The position numbers and the translations under genes are program-made. The notes below the pieces were generated by a model. The model saw only the letters and a list, made by a program, of their open reading frames with translations, had not been told where the DNA came from and ran no database searches. From Gammaproteobacteria bacterium (GTDB lineage: Bacteria; Pseudomonadota; Gammaproteobacteria; DSM-19610), in contig DRQL01000256.1 of NCBI GenBank assembly GCA_011371465.1, positions 1 through 6,742 on the forward strand: DNA of 6,742 bases, in the 5' to 3' direction. Positions within the stretch are counted from its first letter, which is position 1; each line of letters opens with the position of its first letter. This document shows positions 1-5,558 of this stretch, one piece after another.

Positions 1-27
1 CAGCGCAATGTGGATAACCCGGCCTGA
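1..27 (+). CDS. possible 3' tail of an unidentified upstream gene (partial)
   Basis: Frame 1 is open from the left edge and ends with TGA at 25-27, giving only eight residues (QRNVDNPA). This is too little for recognition. It is offered because a + strand gene ending shortly before grxD would fit the spacing. The stop lies in a small GC hairpin (CCCGG 18-22 pairing with CCGGG 28-32) that has no T-run, so it is not a convincing terminator. The reading could be chance, since an eight-codon open stretch has no statistical weight. Confidence 0.22.
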   Translation, partial: QRNVDNPA

Positions 28-135
28 CCGGGACCCGGCTATAACCATGTGAAAAAAACCTTTTTGTGTGCCCGCTTGCTGGGTACACTGAAACCAATCC
101 CCAGGGGACATTTATATTTTCGCGAGGTATACAGA

Positions 136-459
136 ATGGACGTGATGGAACGCATTAAACAAACCGTTGAGAGTAATCCCATCGTTATTTTCATGAAGGG
201 TACGCCGCAGATGCCGATGTGCGGCTATTCCAGTCGTACCTCGCAGATGTTGCAGGAATGCGGGGTCGACTTTGCGCACGTCAATGTACTGGCGGATCCG
301 GAAATTTTCGAGAACCTGCCGCGCTATGCGAACTGGCCTACGTTCCCGCAGGTCTATGTGAACGGGGAACTGATCGGCGGACACGACATCGCCATGGAGA
401 TGTTCCAGAAGGGTGAGCTGAAACCCCTGTTGCAGGAGGCGGTCAACAAGGCGCACTAG
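136..459 (+). CDS. grxD: Grx4-type monothiol glutaredoxin (CGYS active site)
   Basis: This is a 107-residue cytosolic monothiol glutaredoxin of the Grx4/GrxD class. Family members bind a glutathione-ligated [2Fe-2S] cluster, often as a homodimer or with a BolA partner, and deliver or store Fe-S clusters. Visible landmarks are the MKGTP segment (residues 20-24, with the conserved lysine), the active site Cys29-Gly-Tyr-Ser, the WPTFPQ block (67-72, cis-Pro loop) and GGHDI (81-85) for glutathione binding. The length matches a single-domain family member. The frame is open 29 codons further up to an ATG at 49, but that extension resembles nothing in the family. ATG 136 has a GAGG Shine-Dalgarno at 124-127 with eight bases of spacing, so I chose it. 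The usual motif is CGFS with GGCDI, so Tyr31 and His83 are variants. A perfect hairpin terminator follows the gene, so it appears to end its transcription unit. The identification is very secure; the exact cluster role is inferred from the family. Confidence 0.96.
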   Translation: MDVMERIKQTVESNPIVIFMKGTPQMPMCGYSSRTSQMLQECGVDFAHVNVLADPEIFENLPRYANWPTFPQVYVNGELIGGHDIAMEMFQKGELKPLLQEAVNKAH

Positions 460-489
460 CGGCACGCAGGTCAACGGCAGGCAGATGTG

Positions 490-522
490 GGGCAGGGTGA
501 GTGGTTCACCCTGCCCTTTTTT
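490..522 (+). terminator. Rho-independent terminator after grxD
   Basis: A perfect 11-bp stem (490-500 pairing with 506-516, GGGCAGGGTGA against its complement) encloses a five-base loop GTGGT and is followed directly by six Ts (517-522). This is a textbook intrinsic terminator for rightward transcription from grxD, 30 bases after its stop. In the leftward direction the hairpin follows the nhaD stop (TAA at 523-521), but no T-run follows on that strand, so it would at most stabilise the nhaD mRNA 3' end rather than terminate efficiently. Confidence 0.9.
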
Positions 523-1990
523 ATGTGCCGGTAAAGAGTTTTGCGTTCACCAGGAAATGCACCCAGATACTGGCCGCATAGCCAAGCGCAATGGCCCAGC
601 TCCACTTCAGGTGCGAGAAGAAGGTGTAGATCCCGCGCGCCTGCCCCATGACGGCCACGCCGGCAGCGGAGCCGATGGATAACAGCGAGCCGCCGACCCC
701 GGCAGTCAGTGTGACCAGCAGCCACTGGCCGGCATCCATGGACGGCTGCATGGCCAGCACGGCAAACATGACCGGGATGTTGTCGATAATCGCGGAAAGA
801 ACGCCGACCAGGATATTGGCCTGGGTTGCGCCCAGGTCGCCATACATGAGTTCAGAGCCGACCGCCAGGTAGCCCAGCGCTCCCAGGCCGCCCACGCACA
901 GAATGATGCCGTAGAAAAACATCAGGGTGTCCCATTCGGCGCGTTCCAGGGATTTGAAGATATTGAATTCGGCCTGTCCGCTGTGTACCGGCTGCTTTTC
1001 GATATCCAGGTTGTTACTGCCCAGGGATTCAGCCGGGGTGGCGAACACGGATGAAGATCGACGCTTGAGGTAGTAGCCGTACAGCTTGAGAAAACCCAGC
1101 CCGGTCATCATGCCCAGCACCGGCGGCAGGTGCAGGAAGTTATGTGCCGACACGGCCATGGTAATGGTCAGGATAAACAGGCCGACCACCACCCAGGCAC
1201 CGTACTGCAGTTCGGCCCGGTCGTTGCTGGCTTCGGGGGCTATGCCGGGAACGGTCAGCCCGAGAATGATGGCAGGCACCAGCCAGTTCACCACCGACGG
1301 GATGAACAGGGAGAAGAAGTCCTGGAACTGAACGATGCCTTTCTGCCAGACCATCAGGGTGGTGATGTCTCCAAACGGGCTGAAGGCGCCGCCGGCATTG
1401 GCGGCAACGACGATGTTGATGCAGGCTACCGTGACAAACCGGTGATTGTTGCCGCCTACGGCCATTGCCACCGTGGACATCAACAGCGCCGTGGTGAGGT
1501 TGTCGGCGACCGGCGATATCAGGAAGGCCAGCAGTCCGGTGATCCAGAAAATCTGGCGCAGCGAAAAACCGCGTGTGACCAGCCACACGCGCAGCGCTTC
1601 AAAGACGCCGCGTTCATCCATGGTGTTGATATAGGTCATGGCCGCCAGCAGGAACAGGAACAGCTCGCCGAACTCTTCCAGGTTGTGCTTGACGGCGATT
1701 TCAGCGCTGTGGGTATCGCCGCTCGCGGCATAGACCAGGGCAACGATGGCCCAGATCAGCCCGGCCGCCACCATGGTGGGTTTCGATTTGCGCATGTGCA
1801 GCGCTTCTTCAGCGATGACAAAACTGTAGGCCAGGACAAACAGTCCGACCGCCAGCCAGCTGGCCCAGTGGCCGGTGAAATCCTGCGGGTGACCGCCTTC
1901 CACTGCGTTGGCAACGCCTGGTAGCAGCAGCATGCCCGCCAGGCCGGCAAGCGCCGGCCGGTAGTGCTGGTAACTATGCGTTCGAGTCAT
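521..1990 (-). CDS. nhaD: NhaD-type Na+/H+ antiporter
   Basis: This 489-residue inner-membrane protein belongs to the NhaD family of sodium/proton antiporters (ion transporter superfamily), which expel Na+ or Li+ in exchange for H+, typically at alkaline pH. It has a cleavable-looking signal segment (about residues 12-29, ending ANA/VE) followed by roughly twelve hydrophobic segments. Two re-entrant or helix-break motifs typical of the family are present: SPVADNLTTALL (159-170) with NAGGAFSPFGDITTLMVW (198-215) in the first half, and IIDNIPVMF (401-409) with a Gly/Ser-rich segment (430-445) in the second. Asp163-Asn164 and Asp403-Asn404 are the paired DN positions, and Asp208 lies in the FGDITT motif. 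A polar loop spans about 309-350. ATG 1990 has a GGGAG ribosome site seven bases upstream. It starts 50 bases after the diguanylate cyclase stop, on the same strand, so cotranscription is possible. The stop codon overlaps the T-run of the grxD terminator. The family assignment is firm; ion specificity is inferred. Confidence 0.95.
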   Translation of the reverse strand: MTRTHSYQHYRPALAGLAGMLLLPGVANAVEGGHPQDFTGHWASWLAVGLFVLAYSFVIAEEALHMRKSKPTMVAAGLIWAIVALVYAASGDTHSAEIAVKHNLEEFGELFLFLLAAMTYINTMDERGVFEALRVWLVTRGFSLRQIFWITGLLAFLISPVADNLTTALLMSTVAMAVGGNNHRFVTVACINIVVAANAGGAFSPFGDITTLMVWQKGIVQFQDFFSLFIPSVVNWLVPAIILGLTVPGIAPEASNDRAELQYGAWVVVGLFILTITMAVSAHNFLHLPPVLGMMTGLGFLKLYGYYLKRRSSSVFATPAESLGSNNLDIEKQPVHSGQAEFNIFKSLERAEWDTLMFFYGIILCVGGLGALGYLAVGSELMYGDLGATQANILVGVLSAIIDNIPVMFAVLAMQPSMDAGQWLLVTLTAGVGGSLLSIGSAAGVAVMGQARGIYTFFSHLKWSWAIALGYAASIWVHFLVNAKLFTGT

Positions 1991-2019
1991 TCCCTTGCTC
2001 CCGGTGCGATTCAGTGTGG

Positions 2020-2048
2020 AGTGTATGTGTTGCCAGTGGTTCAGGCAA
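2020..2048 (-). promoter_or_regulatory. possible sigma-70 promoter for nhaD
   Basis: On the - strand TTGCCT (2048-2043) and TACACT (2025-2020) stand 17 bases apart, each matching four of six consensus positions. Transcription would start near 2013, leaving a leader of about 23 bases before the nhaD ATG at 1990. The -35 element overlaps the last codons and stop of the upstream cyclase gene. If real, nhaD could be expressed independently of the cyclase. This comes from pattern matching only. Confidence 0.33.
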
Positions 2049-3015
2049 CGCGGTTACGGCCAAGGTGTTTTGCCTGGTAGAGCGCCTGGTCGGCACGGTG
2101 GACCACTTCCTGCCAGTCCTGGCCGGCGCCGGGTGCCGGCTGCAGGCTGTCAACCAGTCCTGCACTGATGGTAATGACGCCGTACGGGCTCTTGCAATGC
2201 GGGATTGCGGTATCGAACAGTTCGCGCACCAGGCGTTGGCACAGCCTGGCGCCACCGTCGGCAACGGTGTCGGGTAACAGCAGCAACAGTTCTTCACCGC
2301 CATAGCGGTACAGGCGATCAGATGCGCGAATGGCAGAACCGATGGTCCCGGTCACCTGCTGCAGCGCCCGGTCACCGGCCTGGTGGCCGTAGTGATCGTT
2401 GTAACGTTTAAAGTAATCGATATCCAGCAAGGCTACCGTGTAGGGACGCTGGTAACGGCCGGCCAGTGAGTGGGTATGCTGCATGTCCACTTCCATGGAG
2501 CGTCGGTTGCCGATGCCGAGCAGTGCATCTTCCATGCACAGCGATTCCAGTTCGCGGTTGGCATTGAGCAGTTCTTCCGTGCGGTTTTTTATGGCGCGCT
2601 CGATGATGACCTGCTGCATTTCGGTCACCCGGAAATGGGCCCGGGTCAGATCGGTCTGGGTCAGCAGGCCGACCAGCTGCTGGTCGTCGTCCACCACCGG
2701 CAGGTGGCGTACATGCTCTGCGCGGGAGATCACCAGCGCATCGAACAGGGACTGGTCCTGTTGCACCGTGTGGGGCGGTGTCGACATGAATGCAGCGGCG
2801 GGTTGCCCGGCGAGGTCCGGGTCATCCATCAGTTTCTGCAGGACCTGTACCAGGTCGCGTTCGGTGATGATTCCTTCCGGGCTGCCGTGGCTGCCGATCA
2901 GGGTGCAGGAGTGCCGCTTGCGCTGCATGCGCGTGATAACCTCACGCAGGGGTGTGCCGGGCGCCATCAGTTCGATGTCGCGTGTCATCAGATCGCTTAC
3001 GGATATTTCTTTCAC
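2041..3015 (-). CDS. diguanylate cyclase with N-terminal CBS pair (CBS-CBS-GGDEF)
   Basis: This is a soluble c-di-GMP synthase of about 324 residues (GTG start at 3015). The N-terminal part carries two CBS motifs (SDLMTRDIELMAPGTPL at about residues 7-23, and FMSTPPHTV at about 76-84, followed by HLPVVD and GLLTQTDL). This Bateman module usually binds adenine nucleotides. A helical, probably coiled-coil linker (about 132-160) leads to the GGDEF domain: DALLGIGNRRS, the metal-binding DIDYFKRYND (about 198-207) and the active site GGEEL. The product-inhibition I-site RASD lies five residues before GGEEL, as expected. No EAL or HD-GYP domain is present. The frame stays open to a TTG at 3078 (345 residues), but that TTG has no Shine-Dalgarno and forms part of a TTGACA promoter-like box. 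GTG 3015 has a weak GGGAA site and begins exactly at the CBS domain, so I prefer it. It lies between an unknown gene and nhaD on the same strand. The domain call is firm; the ligand is inferred. Confidence 0.93.
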   Translation of the reverse strand: MKEISVSDLMTRDIELMAPGTPLREVITRMQRKRHSCTLIGSHGSPEGIITERDLVQVLQKLMDDPDLAGQPAAAFMSTPPHTVQQDQSLFDALVISRAEHVRHLPVVDDDQQLVGLLTQTDLTRAHFRVTEMQQVIIERAIKNRTEELLNANRELESLCMEDALLGIGNRRSMEVDMQHTHSLAGRYQRPYTVALLDIDYFKRYNDHYGHQAGDRALQQVTGTIGSAIRASDRLYRYGGEELLLLLPDTVADGGARLCQRLVRELFDTAIPHCKSPYGVITISAGLVDSLQPAPGAGQDWQEVVHRADQALYQAKHLGRNRVA

Positions 3016-3051
3016 CTGGATTCCCGGGCTATTGGACAATGAATACGTTGG

Positions 3052-3078
3052 TGTGTATGCCTTAACGGCAATTGTCAA
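3052..3078 (-). promoter_or_regulatory. possible sigma-70 promoter for the CBS-GGDEF gene
   Basis: On the - strand a perfect TTGACA (3078-3073) is followed after 15 bases by TACACA (3057-3052). The spacer is short of the ideal 17, so strength is doubtful. It lies in the gap between the unknown gene (stop at 3117) and the preferred cyclase start (GTG 3015), giving a leader of roughly 30 bases. It competes directly with the interpretation of TTG 3078 as the start codon. Confidence 0.35.
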
Positions 3079-3116
3079 GGAAAATTTCGTGAATCCGGTG
3101 CAATCATGCGGCCTGC

Positions 3117-3683
3117 CTAGTGGCTGGTTCTGACTGCGTCCATCTCTGCAAGCTCCTTGAGGATGGCAAGGACCAGTTTTTCGCCCTCTTCGGTCATGCC
3201 CTCGGTCAGTTTGTCCGCATCGCGCTCACCCTGTACCAGCGGGCGGATAATGCCGGCCAGGCGGGCCATGTCGCCGCCGGCCTTCAGCATTTGCTGGGCC
3301 ATGGTGCCCAGTAATTGCAGGGTTTCGAGGTTGCCGGAGCGAGCGCCGTTGATCATGGCCGCAATCCCCGGGGCGGCCATGGCACCGTCCGCGCCGGCGC
3401 CGAGATCGGGCAGGGTTTCCGGGTTTTGCAGGCCGCGCAGGATAGACTGCACGATAACCCGGTCCTCGTCGTCCAGACCGCTGAGTACCGTGTCGTTGCG
3501 CGTTCCCGCCAGTATTTTCCGAATCGCCCCCACCAGCTGCAGCCAGCCGTTCTGTTCGGCCTGTTTCAGGATATCGTCCAGGTCGGGTACCATACCGCGG
3601 TTCTGGCAGCCAATGACCACGCGGTGTATCAGTCCGGTGTGGGCTTCGATGATCTGTTCGTCTTTGTCGGGCAGGGTGGCCAT
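3117..3683 (-). CDS. hypothetical protein, 188 residues, soluble and helical
   Basis: I do not recognise this family. The frame is well supported: ATG 3683 has an AGGTGA Shine-Dalgarno (3693-3688) with four bases of spacing, and the base composition matches the neighbouring genes. The protein is acidic and looks almost entirely alpha-helical, with no signal peptide and no membrane segment. It seems to have two parts. Residues 1-90 contain DLDDILKQAEQNGWLQL and a DDEDRVIVQSILRGLQ helix. A Gly/Ala-rich hinge (about 92-108) leads to a second helical part (109-183) rich in Leu, Met and Gly, with pairs such as LLGTMAQQMLKAGGDMARL. There is a single cysteine (Cys26) and no obvious catalytic motif. 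It is first in a leftward run followed by the CBS-GGDEF cyclase and nhaD, 101 bases before the preferred cyclase start. A regulatory or adaptor role in that unit is conceivable, but nothing in the sequence proves it. Confidence 0.82.
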   Translation of the reverse strand: MATLPDKDEQIIEAHTGLIHRVVIGCQNRGMVPDLDDILKQAEQNGWLQLVGAIRKILAGTRNDTVLSGLDDEDRVIVQSILRGLQNPETLPDLGAGADGAMAAPGIAAMINGARSGNLETLQLLGTMAQQMLKAGGDMARLAGIIRPLVQGERDADKLTEGMTEEGEKLVLAILKELAEMDAVRTSH

Positions 3684-3705
3684 CTGTTCACCTGTTCTGT
3701 AGGGT

Positions 3706-3733
3706 TTTACTCACCGGGGGAATAGTTTAGAAT
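3706..3733 (+). promoter_or_regulatory. possible sigma-70 promoter for the cytochrome c peroxidase gene
   Basis: TTTACT (3706-3711, four of six consensus matches) and TAGAAT (3728-3733, five of six) are separated by 16 bases. Transcription would begin near 3740, giving a leader of about 47 bases before ATG 3787. The -10 element sits inside the inverted repeats of this divergent spacer, so binding of a regulator there could block or modulate it. Confidence 0.4.
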
Positions 3734-3762
3734 GAGTCTAAGTCTTGAATCTATTCTTCCCC
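3716..3762. repeat. inverted repeats in the divergent spacer (candidate operator)
   Basis: GGGG-GAATAG (3716-3725) is mirrored by CTATTC-TT-CCCC (3751-3762). The six-base inner arms match perfectly and the four-base outer arms match after a two-base bulge. Inside it TTAGA (3727-3731) is mirrored by TCTAA (3737-3741), overlapping the proposed -10 box. The span is AT-rich compared with the genes around it. This could be an operator for one or both divergent units, or a leader hairpin in the peroxidase mRNA. I could not match it to a complete OxyR, Fur, FNR or IscR site. Confidence 0.35.
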
Positions 3763-3786
3763 TAATGAATATAAGGAATTACGACT

Positions 3787-4824
3787 ATGCATCTGAAAAC
3801 CTCCTTATTGTCTATTGTTTTTGCGTTGACGACAAACACCGCTACCGCGTATGAATGGCAGGCCCTGCCGGAGCAGGCCCCGGCTCCGGCGGATAACCCG
3901 ACCACCGCGGAAAAAGTCGAACTGGGACGCCTGCTGTACATGGACCCGCGGTTTTCGCAGACCGGTACGGTTTCCTGTAATTCCTGTCACAACCTGATGC
4001 TTGGCGGTGATGACAACCGCCCGGTTTCTATGGGCGTACATGGCAAGACCGGCGGCCGCAGCGCGCCCACGGTCTGGAATTCGGCCTTTTCCTCCGCCCA
4101 GTTCTGGGATGGCCGCGCCGCCAGCCTGGAAGACCAGGCCCGGGGGCCGGTGACCAACCCGGTGGAGATGGGGATGAGTGACCTGGAAAAAGCCATGAAC
4201 CGCGTACGGGCGATACCGGGTTACAAACCCTACTTTGAACGTGCCTTCGGTACGGATAATCCCATGACGGTGGACAACGCCGCCAAAGCGGTTGCGGCCT
4301 TTGAACGCACCATGATTACGCCTGACAGTCCCTACGACCGGTTTGTGAAAGGAGACAAAGAGGCGCTGACTGAACAGCAGCAGCGAGGTATGAAGACCTT
4401 TGCCGACACCGGTTGCACCAGTTGCCACTCCGGACCGGCCTTTAACGGCCCGACCATGGCGGCAGGGACCGGTTTCTTCATGAAGTTTCCGACCTTCGAA
4501 GACAGCGACTACGTCCAGCGTTATGACCTGATGAAGGACAAGGGACGCTTTGAGGTGACCGGCAAGAAGGAGGACCTGCACCTGTTCAAGGTGCCGACGC
4601 TGCGCAATATTGCGCTGACGGCACCCTATTTTCACGCCGGCCAGGTAGCGACCCTGGACGAGGCCGTGAAAGTGATGGCGAAAGTACAGCTCAACAAGAC
4701 ACTCAGCGATGAGCAGGTGGCTGACATCGTGGCTTTTCTGAACGGGTTGACCGGTGGATTCCCGGAACAGAAGCTGCCGCGCTTACCGGCAACACCCGGC
4801 TGGACATTGATCGGTAGCAAATAG
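3787..4824 (+). CDS. periplasmic di-haem cytochrome c peroxidase
   Basis: This 345-residue bacterial cytochrome c peroxidase reduces H2O2 to water in the periplasm with electrons from small c-type cytochromes or similar donors. A Sec signal peptide covers residues 1-21 (cleavage after TATA, before YEW). Two covalent haem sites are visible: CNSCH (64-68, low-potential peroxidatic haem) and CTSCH (210-214, high-potential electron-transfer haem). Other family landmarks are His85 (in the loop that supplies the distal ligand in the resting oxidised enzyme), FWDGR (106-110, Trp107), Gln117 and Glu127 (NPVEMG, the active-site acid), PYFHAG (280-285) and Met297, placed 14 residues after His283 as expected for the high-potential haem ligand. 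The Met argues for a true peroxidase rather than a MauG-like enzyme, which has Tyr there. ATG 3787 has AAGGA at 3773-3777. It is divergent from the unknown/cyclase/nhaD cluster and convergent with rnt. Often called ccp or ccpA; I leave the symbol blank because naming varies. Confidence 0.95.
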   Translation: MHLKTSLLSIVFALTTNTATAYEWQALPEQAPAPADNPTTAEKVELGRLLYMDPRFSQTGTVSCNSCHNLMLGGDDNRPVSMGVHGKTGGRSAPTVWNSAFSSAQFWDGRAASLEDQARGPVTNPVEMGMSDLEKAMNRVRAIPGYKPYFERAFGTDNPMTVDNAAKAVAAFERTMITPDSPYDRFVKGDKEALTEQQQRGMKTFADTGCTSCHSGPAFNGPTMAAGTGFFMKFPTFEDSDYVQRYDLMKDKGRFEVTGKKEDLHLFKVPTLRNIALTAPYFHAGQVATLDEAVKVMAKVQLNKTLSDEQVADIVAFLNGLTGGFPEQKLPRLPATPGWTLIGSK

Positions 4825-4866
4825 ACAAGGCGCTGGCAGGGGCGGTCTGCTGACGGCAAACGCAGG

Positions 4867-4907
4867 CCCCGACCTTTCGCGCCGAAGGCCGGCGCTCCTA
4901 CGCGGGG
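4867..4907. repeat. REP-like nested palindrome between convergent genes
   Basis: A six-base stem GCGCCG (4879-4884) / CGGCGC (4890-4895) with loop AAGGC is flanked symmetrically, seven bases out on each side, by CCCCG (4867-4871) and CGGGG (4903-4907). On the - strand the core reads GTAGGAGCGCCGGCC followed by TTCGGCGCGAA. It carries a GTAG-type head followed by GAGC and a GC hairpin, the style of REP elements common in Pseudomonas, Xanthomonas and relatives, which are mobilised by RAYT transposases. It lies in the 88-base gap between the convergent ends of the peroxidase gene and rnt, a typical REP location. It may stabilise or end both transcripts. No T-run follows on either strand. Confidence 0.55.
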
Positions 4908-4912
4908 TGTAA

Positions 4913-5533
4913 TCAGCTGATGGTTGCGTCCCAGCGGTTCACGATGGTGCAGAACAGCTCTGCGGTGCGTTCCGCGTCATATTTGGCGGAGTGCGCCTGT
5001 TCCTGGTCCCACTCGATACCGGCGGCTTTTGCGGCGCGCGCCAGCACGGTCTGGCCGTAGGCCAGTCCGCCCAGCGTGGCGGTGTCAAAGCTGCTGAACG
5101 GGTGGAAGGGGTTGCGTTTGATCTTGCAACGCTCGGCGGCGGCGTTGACAAAGCCCAGGTCGAAAGACGGGTTGTGGCCCACCAGGATAGCGCGCGTGCA
5201 GGCGCTTTCCTTGACCGCGCGGCGTACCGGCTGAAAAATCTGTCGCAGGGCCTCTTCTTCCGGTTTGGCCATCCGGAACGGGTGGTAGGGGTCGATACCG
5301 GTGAATTCCAGGGAAGTTTCATCCAGGTTGGCGCCGGGGAAAGGCTCTACGTGACAGGCGTGGGTGTACACGGGATGCAGTTGTCCCGCCGCGTCGAATT
5401 CCACGATAACGGCGGCAATTTCCAGCAGCGCATCGCGTTTCGGATTAAAGCCTGCTGTTTCCACGTCGACAACCACCGGAAGAAAGCCGCGGAACCGGTT
5501 GGCAATTTTTGCTGATGCGGTATCGTTTGACAT
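4913..5533 (-). CDS. rnt: ribonuclease T (DEDDh 3'-5' exoribonuclease)
   Basis: This 206-residue RNase T trims 3' ends of tRNA (end turnover and maturation) and of other stable RNAs, acting as a homodimer in the cytosol. The protein follows the E. coli enzyme closely: RFRGF near the N-terminus, ExoI with Asp23 and Glu25 (VDVETAG), ExoII with Asp125 (HNPSFD) and ExoIII with His181 and Asp186 (AHSAKYDAERT), plus the KRNPFHPF and FDTATL blocks. With ATG 5533 as start, these five residues take the same numbers I recall for E. coli RNase T, which is why I prefer it to ATG 5560 (nine residues longer). Neither start has a strong Shine-Dalgarno; 5560 has AGGA 13 bases upstream. The C-terminus ends soon after IVNRW, slightly shorter than in E. 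coli. It is convergent with the peroxidase gene and divergent from the TraB-family gene. The family is certain; the start is the main doubt. Confidence 0.96.
   Translation of the reverse strand: MSNDTASAKIANRFRGFLPVVVDVETAGFNPKRDALLEIAAVIVEFDAAGQLHPVYTHACHVEPFPGANLDETSLEFTGIDPYHPFRMAKPEEEALRQIFQPVRRAVKESACTRAILVGHNPSFDLGFVNAAAERCKIKRNPFHPFSSFDTATLGGLAYGQTVLARAAKAAGIEWDQEQAHSAKYDAERTAELFCTIVNRWDATIS
5499..5526 (+). promoter_or_regulatory. possible sigma-70 promoter for the TraB-family gene, inside rnt
   Basis: TTGGCA (5499-5504, five of six) and TATCGT (5521-5526, four of six) are 16 bases apart on the + strand. Transcription would start near 5533 and reach ATG 5559 with a leader of about 26 bases. 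The element lies within the first codons of rnt on the opposite strand, which is forced by the lack of any real intergenic space. This comes from pattern matching only. Confidence 0.35.
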
Positions 5534-5558
5534 GTCTACAGCATACCGGAAGCCGTCC

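Noticed and set aside
84..89. TACACT as a -10 box for grxD
   Set aside because: No acceptable -35 sequence at 15-19 bases upstream: the TTGTGT at 64-69 is only 14 bases away and weak.
98..108. Perfect odd-length palindrome TCCCCAGGGGA upstream of grxD
   Set aside because: It is too short to be meaningful alone and cannot form a hairpin with a one-base loop; no second copy or known operator match is visible.
49..135. N-terminal extension of the glutaredoxin frame from ATG 49
   Set aside because: The 29 extra residues have no family resemblance, and ATG 49 has no ribosome site, while ATG 136 has GAGG at good spacing and begins a normal-length GrxD.
1130..1924. 264-codon + strand open frame
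   Set aside because: It is the antisense shadow of nhaD: its composition is Gln/Gly/His-rich with no domain logic, and the nhaD protein on the other strand is unmistakable.
3722..3754. OxyR-like ATAG ... CTAT spacing upstream of the peroxidase gene
   Set aside because: The first ATAG and the last CTAT start 29 bases apart instead of the 33 expected for the four-part OxyR motif, and the two middle tetranucleotides are missing.
3743..3766. Heat-shock sigma-32-like promoter (TCTTGAAT then CCCCTAAT)
   Set aside because: Both halves look suggestive, but only eight bases separate them, well short of the 11-16 needed.
3805..4635. 276-codon - strand open frame inside the peroxidase gene
   Set aside because: It is a shadow frame rich in Arg/Gly/His with no recognisable domain; the + strand di-haem peroxidase explains the region fully.
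5364..5558. Upstream extension of the TraB-family frame to ATG 5364
   Set aside because: The 65 extra residues are Ser/Thr/Ala/Arg-rich antisense of rnt and would bury the clear signal peptide that begins just after ATG 5559.
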